This document shows positions 8,791 to 17,845 of a stretch of DNA of 36,853 bases, piece after piece (the stretch's first letter is position 1; every line of letters starts with the position of its first letter). Under the pieces are notes generated by a model. That model worked only from the letters and a program-made list of their open reading frames with translations, was not told the DNA's origin and searched no databases. The position numbers and the translations under genes were made by a program. Source of the stretch: Roseburia sp. (GTDB taxonomy: Bacteria > Bacillota > Clostridia > Lachnospirales > Lachnospiraceae); NCBI GenBank assembly GCA_023664725.1, contig JAMPFA010000001.1:1-36853 (forward strand). The letters are read 5' to 3'.

Positions 8791-10053
8791 TTAAACAGTT
8801 GTATTTATGCCATTGATGGCGGCATGTTCATTTTCCTCCATGGGGATGACTAAGCATTTCTGTCCGTCAATGAGCTGTGACTTTATCTGGGAAGCTTTCT
8901 CCGGTTTCACACGAAGGATGATATCGTATGTCTTTATGTCGCCGGTGGGAGCTTCCTCTTCGTCTTCCCCGGTGTTAATGGGGGTTAAAATTTTGGTATC
9001 CTCCAACTGCTGCTCTAAAACCTGGACTTTCTGCCTCAGTTCTTTTTCCTCTTTTATCTTACTGCCAGCCTCTGCAGCTTTCTCGTCTAAGATATGATTT
9101 AATTCCGGTATTTCATCCTGAAACTCTTTTGAAAAAGATTCCTCAATAAGAACTGCCGCAGGTTTTGGGATATTGCGCTCTTCCATAATCTCCCCTATAG
9201 CCTTTGGGGTGAGCATTACCGGTTCGCCATCTTCATCGGCCTGGTTTTCCGCCACTTCCAGCAATCCCTCCTGAATGTCGTAAAAGCCCTCTCTGGAGGC
9301 ATCCTCGTCCCCTCCAAAAGCATTTTTAACAATGGTCTCAAAGGCCTGCTTTTTCTCGGCGGCGGTGCGCTTGGAGGCACAGCCGAATACGCCCTCCACA
9401 AACTCGCTGTGGGGCTCTTTCGGGTTTTTGTGGTAGCATAAAACCGAGTGAATATCGGAGCTTCTGTCCGTAAATGCTGGAAAGAGAAATCCCGTCTCCG
9501 GCAGGCTGACAATCCAGTCACGGATCCGGGGCCCGATGCGGTTTTCATCCTCTCTGTACCCAAGCCCCGGCTTGCTTAACACCACCGGGCATACGGCGCA
9601 CAATAGGTACTCGTAAACCTCCTCCGATTCGTCCAATTTGTCGTTGTCCATCGTCCTTGTCATCACGTCGTAGGCGTCGTGGAACACCAGAATCAGGTAG
9701 TTCCCGGGGTAGGCGTAGTTGTCGATAATCAGGTCGTAGAGCCGCTCCAAAAGGTCATCATTTTTCAGGGCGGAGCCCCTAAGGGCCATCAAAAACTGCT
9801 GGCGTCCCCCCGGGGATTCCTCCTCCAGGGGAAATTCAAATTCCAAAAGGTTGTTGGCCAGGGCGCCGGAGAGGGTTTTCTTGGCAATTTCCAAGTATTT
9901 GTAAAACTCCTCGTCCTCTAAGTTTAAGAAGGTCTCGCCGAAGGTCACCACCTTGCTGCGGTTAGCGTCCACGTAGCAGCCGCAGAGGCGGGTGAAAGTG
10001 CAGTCGTCTTTTTTCAGGCGGCGTTTCAGTTCCAGGATGTCTTTTCTATTCAT
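8791..10053 (-). CDS. DUF4317 domain protein
   Basis: A 420-residue soluble protein matching the DUF4317 family, common in Lachnospiraceae and relatives. The family-typical beginning (MNRKDILELKRRLKKDDCTF, then RLCGCYVD) is present. The C-terminal part contains a coiled coil (about 330-355, KIKEEKELRQKVQVLEQQL) and a final mixed domain. The start is set at 10053, with GAGG seven bases upstream; a longer in-frame extension to 10101 has no ribosome site. The function is unknown. It converges on the AEC transporter gene with only four bases between the stop codons and no visible terminator, so the two transcripts probably overlap. Confidence 0.85.
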   Translation of the reverse strand: MNRKDILELKRRLKKDDCTFTRLCGCYVDANRSKVVTFGETFLNLEDEEFYKYLEIAKKTLSGALANNLLEFEFPLEEESPGGRQQFLMALRGSALKNDDLLERLYDLIIDNYAYPGNYLILVFHDAYDVMTRTMDNDKLDESEEVYEYLLCAVCPVVLSKPGLGYREDENRIGPRIRDWIVSLPETGFLFPAFTDRSSDIHSVLCYHKNPKEPHSEFVEGVFGCASKRTAAEKKQAFETIVKNAFGGDEDASREGFYDIQEGLLEVAENQADEDGEPVMLTPKAIGEIMEERNIPKPAAVLIEESFSKEFQDEIPELNHILDEKAAEAGSKIKEEKELRQKVQVLEQQLEDTKILTPINTGEDEEEAPTGDIKTYDIILRVKPEKASQIKSQLIDGQKCLVIPMEENEHAAINGINTTV

Positions 10054-10133
10054 ATGTATACCTCGCTTGTCTCTTTTTGGTGTAAAAACAGTATAACCCA
10101 AAAATATGTTCGATGCAAGGGCGGAATGAACGG

Positions 10134-10934
10134 TTATTTACACTTTTTGTAAACCAGCTCGTAGCATCCTTTCAGCAGCAGGGCGGCAAACAGGAACAAG
10201 ATCCCCTCCACGAGATACATATTGTTGATGATTCCAGACTGGTAAAGCCCAGGTATAAGGTCTAACAGCAGGTGAAGGAGAATGGCAAGGGGGTACAGCC
10301 ATAGTTTCTTTTTGTCACGGGCTGCGCAAAATACCAGGATAGAACATGCGATATGGAACATCACTGCGCTGGTTCGTTCAAGCAGGGACATAAAAAGGTA
10401 AAGAGGGGACATGGAGGCGATGGTCTGGGGCAGCGCCTGTAATGCCTCCATTTGCCGGGCATTTTCCCCGGCCTGTGCGAGCAGCAAATCAAACTGCCCG
10501 GAATTTATCATCAGTCCATAGGCAAAATAGCTAAGCCCGAGGCTGAGGAAGATGTACATAACCTCAAATCCGCCGTGGCCGATTCCGTAGGAGAGGGCGG
10601 TAATCCTGTCCTTACTTTCTTTTAAGGGGAGTTTGAAGGCGATAAACCTTCCGGTCTCCTCAAAAAGCCCTGCCAAAATCCCCGCCGTCAGGGCGTAAAG
10701 GTAATCGTTTCCAAGAATTGCCCTCCCCACAGGATTGTCTGGGGATAGGAGAAAATATGCGGGAATGGCTTTCAGCACAACGGCCGATAGAAAAAAGGCA
10801 GCTGCCCCCACCACCACAGGCTTTAGGGGCTGCTTTGTTTTCTTTTTCCACACAAATACCAGAATTGTGGGAAAAATAATGCCGCAGGCGGCTGTCAAAA
10901 GGCACATAAATAAGGCTGTATTAGGAATTTGCAT
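10134..10934 (-). CDS. YhfC-family putative glutamic-type intramembrane protease
   Basis: A 266-residue polytopic membrane protein with about seven hydrophobic segments. It matches the YhfC family: the segment LFEETGRFIAF places E92, E93 and R96 at a membrane edge, and GIGHGGFEVMY places H120 and E124 in the next helix. These residues resemble the E-E-x-x-R and H motifs of CAAX-protease/PrsW-like intramembrane proteases, to which YhfC has been likened. Catalytic activity is inferred. Its start overlaps the 3' end of the MerR regulator gene by 14 bases, so the two are translationally coupled and probably act in the same response. Confidence 0.82.
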   Translation of the reverse strand: MQIPNTALFMCLLTAACGIIFPTILVFVWKKKTKQPLKPVVVGAAAFFLSAVVLKAIPAYFLLSPDNPVGRAILGNDYLYALTAGILAGLFEETGRFIAFKLPLKESKDRITALSYGIGHGGFEVMYIFLSLGLSYFAYGLMINSGQFDLLLAQAGENARQMEALQALPQTIASMSPLYLFMSLLERTSAVMFHIACSILVFCAARDKKKLWLYPLAILLHLLLDLIPGLYQSGIINNMYLVEGILFLFAALLLKGCYELVYKKCK

Positions 10935-11658
10935 GGCTGTCCTCCTCGTCGTTCATCTCGATGCACCACACTTTTTCTTTGCAGCATGGGCAGGTTAGTT
11001 TCCGGGTTTTCGGGGTATGGTTTGCAAGCATGGCCTCCGTCTTTGGGGGCTTGAATGTGGTATGGCATTTGGGGCAGAGATATTTCACATGCCTGTACCA
11101 GTAGGGAAACAGGGTGAGGATACAGGCAATCACCAATGCCAGGCTGCCGGCAAAGGGCATCCAGTTTTTGGAGAGGATGCCGTAGACAAAACTGCCAACC
11201 TCCAAGGCCTCCGCAGGGACTGCAACCATTATAATTTTCGTGTAAAGCTTTCTTAAATTTTTTCTGCTCTCCATAAGTATTGATATGTCATGGATGGATG
11301 TTTCGGATAGTTGTTCGTAAATTTGCATCATCTCCTGCATTCTTTTGACCCTTGCAAGCTGTTCATTTTTTTCTGAGATGGCTTTTTCCAGGTCAGCGGC
11401 CTGCTGTTTTAGCAGGAGGGAGACAACCTCCTTGGATTCAGCGGAACTAAGGATATCCGCAATGCTTTTTAGGGAAATGCCCAGGTTTTTTAAAAAGCAG
11501 ATGGTTTCCAAGGTCATTACATCCTGCTCTGTGAATAATCTTCTTCCCCCTTCCGACAGTTTGCTGGGCACGAGGATTCCCCTCTCATCATAGTATTGGA
11601 CGGTTCTCACGGAAACGCCGCACTTTTTTGCAAGCTCTCCGGTGGTGTACATTGACAT
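10921..11658 (-). CDS. MerR-family regulator with membrane and zinc-ribbon C-terminus
   Basis: A 245-residue protein. Residues 3-70 form a MerR winged helix (YTTGELAKKCGVSVRTVQYY...GRRLF), followed by the antiparallel dimer helix (75-120). The C-terminus is unusual: two hydrophobic segments (about 143-162 and 168-186), then a cysteine module with C195-P-K-C198 and C223-P-C-C226 that resembles a zinc ribbon. The regulator is therefore probably tethered to the membrane, next to the membrane protease encoded by the overlapping downstream gene. The ribosome site GGAGG precedes the ATG. Its promoter carries a MerR-type operator, so autoregulation is likely. The effector is unknown. Confidence 0.88.
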   Translation of the reverse strand: MSMYTTGELAKKCGVSVRTVQYYDERGILVPSKLSEGGRRLFTEQDVMTLETICFLKNLGISLKSIADILSSAESKEVVSLLLKQQAADLEKAISEKNEQLARVKRMQEMMQIYEQLSETSIHDISILMESRKNLRKLYTKIIMVAVPAEALEVGSFVYGILSKNWMPFAGSLALVIACILTLFPYWYRHVKYLCPKCHTTFKPPKTEAMLANHTPKTRKLTCPCCKEKVWCIEMNDEEDSHANS

Positions 11659-11681
11659 ATCATGTCCTCCTTTCTGGGACT

Positions 11682-11712
11682 ATTATAGGATATCACGCTG
11701 CGTGACGAGCAA
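11682..11712 (-). promoter_or_regulatory. MerR-type promoter with 19-bp spacer and operator dyad
   Basis: On the minus strand, TTGCTC (11712-11707) and TATAAT (11687-11682) are 19 bases apart. The spacer holds the perfect dyad TCACGC-A-GCGTGA (11693-11705). A long spacer with a central dyad is the hallmark of promoters activated by MerR proteins, which twist the DNA. It lies 24 bases from the MerR gene start. Confidence 0.75.
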
Positions 11713-11927
11713 GGGGTTACGGTGGGTTATTTTGGGAAAATGTGTATTTTTTTCATTATACTCTTTTTGCAGGAAGGGGACATATAAATTGGAACAGTTG
11801 GAGGATTCCTTATAAAGTTTACTTTGACGGTTTTCCATAAAAACCAAAAAGAGGGCATACTTTAGCGTATTTCTGGAAAAACTGTAAAGGAGATACAAAA
11901 ACTTTATGTATAACAAGGAGATTTTAT

Positions 11928-12767
11928 ATGAAAAGAAAAGCGATTACACTATTTCTAACGATGGCGGTTGCCGTTTCGGCGGTTGGCTGCGGCAGGGCAA
12001 ATAACAATAAAAACAATACGGGAACGGTAAATAATACGGAAAACCAGGGTGTGGGCATTTTAGGGTCGGAGTCCGTGATAGAAAGTACGGAGCTGGAGGC
12101 AGACTTTAACCAGTTACAGCTTGGGAATGCGTTGGAGCTGCCGGAGGGATTTGACGGTACGGAGGGAGAGACGGACGCCCACGGTGAGCTGGAAGAGATC
12201 ATTGCCAAGCATTTAAATATTGAGGAGAAAAATTATAAAGATTTCCGCTACTATTACAATTATGTGGATTTAAACGGGGACAGTAAAAATGAAATTCTGG
12301 CTATGGTTCTCGGGGAAGGATTAAATGACCAGGGAGGCAACCATTTGCTGTGGATCGATGCTTCCGGTGACAATCTTTCTGAGGATTCTATTATGCAGGA
12401 ATTTCGGGGAGTCAGCGCTCCGGTATATATCAGTAACCATATGACGGAAGGCTACAGGGATCTGATCTTGTGCAACAATATCGGCATCAACAACAATGCG
12501 ACGCCAGGGGCTGCGGGTGTGGATGAGGAAACAGAAAACATCACAGAGGGCGGTGGAACGACGGAGAACAATACGGCAGACGGAACAGATAACAACAGCG
12601 GTTATGTGCTTTTGGTATGGGATGGAAGCAAATATCAGGAGCTGGAGGAAGGAACCGTATTAGAGGATCTGCAGGGCTATGAGGGGAATGCTGTGATCAC
12701 CAATGATCTGGAAAGGGATTACAGGGAAGATACCTATCACTTTCTTGGTGAAGCTATGAATCTCTAA
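11928..12767 (+). CDS. Hypothetical lipoprotein with acidic repeat-like domain
   Basis: A 279-residue predicted lipoprotein: basic start, hydrophobic core and lipobox SAVGC with C21. After an Asn-rich linker comes a domain with YYNYVDLNGDSKNEILAMVLG, which resembles the D-x-N-x-D calcium-binding-like loops of VCBS/FG-GAP-type or related clostridial surface lipoproteins. A second Asn/Thr/Glu-rich stretch near 190-225 interrupts the fold, followed by a strand-rich end (GYVLLVWDGSKYQELEEG). I cannot assign a function. It has its own leader of about 270 bases after the divergent MerR gene, with a ribosome site (AAGGAG) before the ATG. The thi promoter follows 9 bases after its stop. Confidence 0.75.
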   Translation: MKRKAITLFLTMAVAVSAVGCGRANNNKNNTGTVNNTENQGVGILGSESVIESTELEADFNQLQLGNALELPEGFDGTEGETDAHGELEEIIAKHLNIEEKNYKDFRYYYNYVDLNGDSKNEILAMVLGEGLNDQGGNHLLWIDASGDNLSEDSIMQEFRGVSAPVYISNHMTEGYRDLILCNNIGINNNATPGAAGVDEETENITEGGGTTENNTADGTDNNSGYVLLVWDGSKYQELEEGTVLEDLQGYEGNAVITNDLERDYREDTYHFLGEAMNL

Positions 12768-12775
12768 AACAGGTA

Positions 12776-12804
12776 TTGTATATCACTTCGGGAAAGTTTA
12801 TAAT
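12776..12804 (+). promoter_or_regulatory. Sigma-A promoter of the thiamine salvage operon
   Basis: TTGTAT (12776-12781) and TATAAT (12799-12804) have a 17-base spacer. Transcription should begin near 12811, leaving a leader of about 70 bases before thiD. Confidence 0.7.
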
Positions 12805-12822
12805 GATACACAGAGTTTATCG

Positions 12823-12859
12823 GCGGGCAGGTATTTGTCAGTGGACAAGACCGGCCCGC
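12823..12859 (+). promoter_or_regulatory. Two-stem hairpin in the thiD leader
   Basis: GCGGGC (12823-12828) pairs with GCCCGC (12854-12859). Inside, TTGTC (12835-12839) pairs with GACAA (12844-12848) around an AGTG loop. The two stems are separated by an asymmetric internal loop (AGGTAT / GACCG). It fills most of the leader. It does not match the TPP riboswitch core and has no U-tract after it. Its role is unknown; a small ligand sensor for a thiamine precursor is one possibility. Confidence 0.5.
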
Positions 12860-12881
12860 AGATCATGTGAGGAGTGATACA

Positions 12882-13676
12882 ATGAAAACAGTTCTTACGA
12901 TTGCAGGAAGTGATTGCAGCGGCGGGGCAGGTATCCAGGCTGATATCAAGACCATTACCATGCATGGACTTTACGCCATGAGCGCAATCACTGCCCTTAC
13001 GGCTCAGAACACCACCGGCGTGTACGGCATATTGGATTCTACACCAGAGTTTTTGGCGCAGCAGCTGGATTGCATTTTTACAGACATTTATCCCGATGCA
13101 GTGAAAATCGGCATGGTAAGCGATGCGGGGCTGATTCGGGCAATTGCCGAAAAGCTAAGAGAGTATAAGGCAAAAAATGTAGTGCTTGACCCGGTGATGG
13201 TGTCCACCAGCGGTTTTAAGCTTTTAAAGGATGAGGCGGCGGAGGCACTGATGAAAGAGCTGATGCCTTTAGCGGATGTGGTCACCCCCAATATACCAGA
13301 GGCAGAAGTGCTTGGCGGCATGGATATAGAGGATTCGAAAGACATGGAGCATGCGGCGGCGGAGATAGCAAAGAACTATGGAGGGGCGGTTTTGGTAAAA
13401 GGCGGCCACGGGACCAGCACGGCCAATGATTTTCTCTGGGAGAACGGAAAGGGAGTCTGGTTCTGCGGGGATAGAATTGAGAGCAGCAACACCCATGGGA
13501 CAGGCTGTACCTTGTCCTCCGCCATCGCCAGCAACCTGGCAAAGGGGGAAACGCTAAAGGAAGCGGTGAAACAGGCCAAGAATTATCTGACAGATGCGCT
13601 GGGAGCCGGGCTTGACCTGGGAAAAGGGGCAGGTCCCCTGGAGCACAACTTTGCGCTGGCGGGGGATAACAGATGA
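12882..13676 (+). CDS. thiD: Hydroxymethylpyrimidine / phosphomethylpyrimidine kinase
   Basis: A 264-residue ribokinase-fold enzyme. It phosphorylates HMP to HMP-P and then HMP-PP in thiamine synthesis and salvage. The N-terminal signature AGSDCSGGAGIQADIKT, the central DPVMVSTSG, the KGGH segment and the anion-hole motif THGTGCTLSSAI (near 204) are all intact. The length is normal for ThiD. The start at 12882 has GGAG seven bases upstream; an in-frame GTG at 12867 lacks a good ribosome site. The stop overlaps the ThiW start (ATGA). It heads a salvage operon, thiD-thiW-thiM, so pyrimidine and thiazole moieties are recycled together; thiE is not in this window. Confidence 0.95.
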   Translation: MKTVLTIAGSDCSGGAGIQADIKTITMHGLYAMSAITALTAQNTTGVYGILDSTPEFLAQQLDCIFTDIYPDAVKIGMVSDAGLIRAIAEKLREYKAKNVVLDPVMVSTSGFKLLKDEAAEALMKELMPLADVVTPNIPEAEVLGGMDIEDSKDMEHAAAEIAKNYGGAVLVKGGHGTSTANDFLWENGKGVWFCGDRIESSNTHGTGCTLSSAIASNLAKGETLKEAVKQAKNYLTDALGAGLDLGKGAGPLEHNFALAGDNR

Positions 13677-14179
13677 CAAATCAGAATGTAAAAAAGATAA
13701 CGCTTACGGGAGTGTTTGTCGCAATCTCCGTGATCGGCTCCCTTTTTTCCTTTCCGGTGTTGGGGTCAAAATGTTCCCCCGCCCAGCATCTGATGAATAT
13801 TATGGGGGCAGTATTTCTGGGGCCGGGCTATGCACTGGCGGCAGCTTTTTTGTCCAGCCTGATCCGAAACATGCTGGGACTTGGGACAATTTTAGCTTTT
13901 CCCGGCAGTATGTGTGGGGCGTTGCTGGCAGGGATTTTGTACCGTTTGGGTAAAAAATTACCGTTTGCCTATGTGGGAGAGGTCTTTGGAACTTCTGTCA
14001 TTGGAGGTATGCTTGCCTATCCGGCAGCAAGATTTGTTTTGGGAAATGAGCAGGCCGCAGTGTTCACCTTTGTGGTGCCCTTTCTTATCAGTACCTGTGG
14101 AGGAACCATACTTGCGGTTGTGCTGGTGGGGGCAATGAAAAAAAGCGGTGTGATCGACAGATTGTTGGAAAGCGTATGA
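13673..14179 (+). CDS. thiW: ThiW, predicted substrate-binding subunit of an ECF-type transporter
   Basis: A 168-residue membrane protein with about five or six hydrophobic segments. It matches ThiW, a predicted thiazole-uptake S component of energy-coupling-factor transporters. Visible family features are the N-terminal KITLTGVFVAISVIGSLFSF, the segment SPAQHLMNIMGAVFLGPGYA, and IRNMLGLGTILAFPGSMCGA. ECF S components bind the vitamin precursor and rely on shared EcfA/EcfT subunits, which are not present here. The gene overlaps thiD by four bases and precedes thiM, the kinase for the imported hydroxyethylthiazole, which supports the assigned role. Confidence 0.92.
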   Translation: MTNQNVKKITLTGVFVAISVIGSLFSFPVLGSKCSPAQHLMNIMGAVFLGPGYALAAAFLSSLIRNMLGLGTILAFPGSMCGALLAGILYRLGKKLPFAYVGEVFGTSVIGGMLAYPAARFVLGNEQAAVFTFVVPFLISTCGGTILAVVLVGAMKKSGVIDRLLESV

Positions 14180-14204
14180 TCTGTTTTGGATATTTTGCAG
14201 GGGA

Positions 14205-15044
14205 ATGGATATGAAAAGAGATACAGAACTTTTGGAGCGGGCAGGGGAGCTTTTGGAGAGTGTCAGAAGTGAGAGACCTTTGGTGCACTGTATTACCAAT
14301 GCAGTGACAGTGAACGACTGCGCCAATATCCTTCTGGCGGCAGGGGCAAGGCCTACCATGGCTCATCACCCTTTGGAGGCGGCAGAGATTACGGCAGGGT
14401 GTGATGCGCTGGTGTGCAATTTTGGCGCAACGGAGGACTATGAAGCCATGTTTTTGGCGGCAAAAGAAGCAGGCAGCCTTGGCCATCCCATTATCGTAGA
14501 CCCGGTGGGGGCAGGAGGTTCCACCTTTCGCAGGGAGAAGATACGGGAGTTTTTTTCACAGGTTCCGGTATCGCTGATCCGGGGAAATGCCTCAGAGATG
14601 CTGTCGGTGTTCCATAATGCAAAAACGGCAGTGGGAGTGGATGCAAGAAAAACTGACGGGGAGGATATCCCGGGGCTTGCAAAAGGGGCCTTTGAATTTG
14701 CAGGGGAAAACAAATGCATCTGTGTGATTTCCGGTGAGAGGGATATTATCGCAGATGGGAAAGAGGTTTTTTATGTAGAAAACGGAAGCCCCTGGATGTC
14801 AGGGATCACAGGTTCCGGCTGTATGTCCACTGCGCTTTTGGGAGCGTTTTTGTCCATGGAAGTGTCTGTGGCATCGGCGGCGGCAGTGCCTTTCGTCATG
14901 GGGATTGCAGGGGAGATAGCAGAGAAGAGATGCAGCAGGGAGCGTAAGGGCACTATGAGCTTTAAGGCATATATGATAGATGAGGTTTCTCTTTTGAAAA
15001 GAGAAGAGATCATAAAGTATGGGAAAGGAGAGGTTTGCAGATGA
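14205..15044 (+). CDS. thiM: Hydroxyethylthiazole kinase
   Basis: A 279-residue enzyme that phosphorylates 4-methyl-5-(2-hydroxyethyl)thiazole for reuse in thiamine phosphate synthesis. Family motifs are complete: PLVHCITNAVTVNDCANILL near the start, substrate segment RPTMAHHPLEA, DPVGAGGSTFR, IRGNASEM, and the catalytic GSGCM loop near 203-207. The length is typical of ThiM. It follows thiW by 25 bases. The stop codon overlaps the start of a small membrane protein gene (ATGA). The gene order thiD-thiW-thiM indicates salvage rather than de novo thiazole synthesis. Confidence 0.95.
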   Translation: MDMKRDTELLERAGELLESVRSERPLVHCITNAVTVNDCANILLAAGARPTMAHHPLEAAEITAGCDALVCNFGATEDYEAMFLAAKEAGSLGHPIIVDPVGAGGSTFRREKIREFFSQVPVSLIRGNASEMLSVFHNAKTAVGVDARKTDGEDIPGLAKGAFEFAGENKCICVISGERDIIADGKEVFYVENGSPWMSGITGSGCMSTALLGAFLSMEVSVASAAAVPFVMGIAGEIAEKRCSRERKGTMSFKAYMIDEVSLLKREEIIKYGKGEVCR

Positions 15045-15298
15045 GAAAAGTATGGATCGGACTGACAGGCGTTTTGGGGATTGCCTGCATTGGAATTACG
15101 GCTGCAATGGAATATTTAATGCGCAAAAAACAGGTTTCTATGTCCGTGTCTGTCATTGGCAGTGCAGACGGGCCTACCAGCATTTTTCTGGCGGGAACAG
15201 TGGGAAATATAAGGCCGCTGCAGATTGGGCTGGCCGTGGCAGGAACTTTAAGTCTTCTTATTTCACTGGTTTTATACATAAAAAATCGCCGACTTTAG
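15041..15298 (+). CDS. Small membrane protein with OadB-like motif
   Basis: An 85-residue protein with two transmembrane segments (about 5-22 and 62-80) joined by a loop containing SVSVIGSADGPTSIFLAGT. That loop resembles the GADGPT-(A/S)-I motif found in beta subunits of sodium-pumping decarboxylases (oxaloacetate/glutaconyl-CoA family). The polytopic body of such a subunit is absent, so this is not a full pump subunit. The start is the ATG at 15041, with GGAGAGG seven bases before it and a four-base overlap with thiM. Its role is unknown. Linkage to thiamine salvage could be chance or could mean the operon handles sodium-coupled uptake. Confidence 0.6.
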   Translation: MRKVWIGLTGVLGIACIGITAAMEYLMRKKQVSMSVSVIGSADGPTSIFLAGTVGNIRPLQIGLAVAGTLSLLISLVLYIKNRRL

Positions 15299-15318
15299 TG
15301 CGGTAGTGAAAAAAATTA

Positions 15319-15347
15319 TTGCCAAATGCGCCATTTCATACTAAAAT
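15319..15347 (+). promoter_or_regulatory. Sigma-A promoter of gdhA
   Basis: TTGCCA (15319-15324) and TAAAAT (15342-15347) are separated by 17 bases, 49 bases ahead of the gdhA start. This separates gdhA transcription from the thiamine operon. Confidence 0.65.
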
Positions 15348-15362
15348 AGTACTGGCATGTAA

Positions 15363-16730
<1,368 letters not shown>

Positions 16731-16775
16731 TTGAAAGAGAAATAAAAATAGAGTTTTTATGATTTTGATCAGAAA

Positions 16776-16808
16776 CAGGGAGTGTATCATGTAAAGATGC
16801 ACTCCCTG
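16776..16808 (+). terminator. Intrinsic terminator after gdhA
   Basis: CAGGGAGTGTATC (16776-16788) pairs with GATGCACTCCCTG (16796-16808), a 13-bp stem with one G-U pair, followed by ATTTGCTTT. It is 46 bases past the gdhA stop. From here to 16925 I see no gene. Confidence 0.7.
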
Positions 16809-16925
16809 ATTTGCTTTAACAATCTATGACTTTTGGGGGTGGCTTTCTATGCAGTTTTCTCTCCCCTGTTTAAGACTATCTATTTCCCTACAGCCCATTG
16901 TTTTAAATGGTAGCGAAAATGAGGA

Positions 16926-17141
16926 TTATAGATTTTTGTGGAAGGGGGTTTTTTGGGAATAGGCTATGGCTGCTTCGTTGAATTCGTCCGAACGCATATT
17001 GTCAAACCTCTGTTGCTGCCATTTCGTGTAGTCAAATTTTTCCCTGTTAATCACAGAGATAAAACGTTCTGTTTCAACTACCCCCAATTTTTCCAACAAG
17101 CAATTGATGCCTTTATTCATAATTTCCATATCAGTGGTCAT
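16926..17141 (-). CDS. Small partner protein of the PIN-domain gene
   Basis: A 71-residue soluble protein, mostly helical, with the stretch INREKFDYTKWQQQRFDNM and a C-terminal EAAIAYSQKTPF. I do not recognise a DNA-binding fold. It starts one base after the PIN-gene stop and its ribosome site (GGAGG) lies inside the end of that gene, so the pair is tightly coupled. Position and size suggest an antitoxin or accessory protein, but the order (PIN gene first) is the reverse of most toxin-antitoxin pairs, so the role is only inferred. Confidence 0.6.
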   Translation of the reverse strand: MTTDMEIMNKGINCLLEKLGVVETERFISVINREKFDYTKWQQQRFDNMRSDEFNEAAIAYSQKTPFHKNL

Positions 17142-17142
17142 T

Positions 17143-17583
17143 TTAATACTCCTCCATTCTTCTTATAAAGTCTATAGGATTTAACATCTGAATTTCATTT
17201 GTAGGATATGTTAACAGTCTGTCATCGGTAGTCAGGAAACAATCACATGACGAATAGACAGCACAGGCAACATGGAAAGCATCTTTCATTTTGATTCCGG
17301 TTTTCATGATTTCTTCAGCTTTGGATTTTATCACATCAGCCTTATCGATATCTATGTGCTCGGAACTGTTTCGCTGCATAAACTCATTGATGGACATTCT
17401 CTTTGTTTCATATGGATTTTGGCTGTTCTCATACCAAAGAACATATGAAGTTACCAGGTCTATTTGTCTTCTCTTCACTAGGTCTTGAATATATAGTTTT
17501 GCCTGCGTTTCCAAAGATATGCGGATTTGCGTCTGGTCATCATATGGACGGTTATAACAACAATTATCTAAATATATTTTCAT
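17143..17583 (-). CDS. PIN-domain protein, probable ribonuclease toxin
   Basis: A 146-residue single-domain PIN protein. The acidic metal-binding residues are in place: D6 (KIYLDNCCYNRPYD), E52 (VLWYENSQNP), D101 (KMKDAFHVACA) and D120/D121 (LTTDDRLL), followed by the usual terminal strand. PIN proteins of this kind cleave RNA and are often toxins of type II pairs. It has its own promoter (17604-17632) and is followed after one base by a 71-residue partner gene. It lies beside a recombinase cassette, which may stabilise or have recruited it. Whether it is toxic is not shown. Confidence 0.8.
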   Translation of the reverse strand: MKIYLDNCCYNRPYDDQTQIRISLETQAKLYIQDLVKRRQIDLVTSYVLWYENSQNPYETKRMSINEFMQRNSSEHIDIDKADVIKSKAEEIMKTGIKMKDAFHVACAVYSSCDCFLTTDDRLLTYPTNEIQMLNPIDFIRRMEEY

Positions 17584-17603
17584 GATATTTCAACCTCTCT
17601 TTT

Positions 17604-17632
17604 ATTATAGGTAAATAATACTGATTTTACAA
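17604..17632 (-). promoter_or_regulatory. Promoter of the PIN-domain gene pair
   Basis: On the minus strand, TTGTAA (17632-17627) and TATAAT (17609-17604) are 17 bases apart, 21 bases ahead of the PIN gene start. It lies outside the inverted-repeat cassette. Confidence 0.65.
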
Positions 17633-17710
17633 GATTGTATTTCTACTAAAAAGGTGCATTATTCGAGAGTTTTTCACAGTGGTTATAAAAATAAGATAAC
17701 ACAAAAAGGG

Positions 17711-17744
17711 GATGTAACACAATGTATATTGTGTTACATCCCTT
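17711..17744. repeat. Left inverted repeat of the recombinase cassette
   Basis: This 34-bp site is the exact reverse complement of 18497-18530. Each copy is itself a dyad: 13-bp arms GATGTAACACAAT and ATTGTGTTACATC flank a 4-bp asymmetric centre (GTAT here, ATAC in the other copy). Paired arms around a short asymmetric core are the form of tyrosine-recombinase crossover sites. The repeat lies 101 bases before the recombinase start. Confidence 0.85.
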
Positions 17745-17776
17745 ACATTTTATATATCGGTGGAAATTCAAAAAAC

Positions 17777-17805
17777 TTAACACCTATTTGAAAATTTTTT
17801 ATAAT
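17777..17805 (+). promoter_or_regulatory. Recombinase promoter inside the cassette
   Basis: TTAACA (17777-17782) and TATAAT (17800-17805) with a 17-base spacer. Because it lies between the inverted repeats, inversion would turn it, with its gene, toward the PIN locus. Confidence 0.7.
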
Positions 17806-17845
17806 AGTACGGTGAGTTAAGTGATTATGGCAAAGGAGGATGACT

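Noticed and set aside
12768-12881. TPP riboswitch ahead of thiD
   Set aside because: The conserved CTGAGA and the second conserved core are missing; only a simple two-stem hairpin is present.
17707-17744. The left palindrome as an intrinsic terminator only
   Set aside because: It can form a stem, but an exact inverted copy beyond the recombinase and the lack of a long T-tract favour a recombination site. A terminator role in addition is not excluded.
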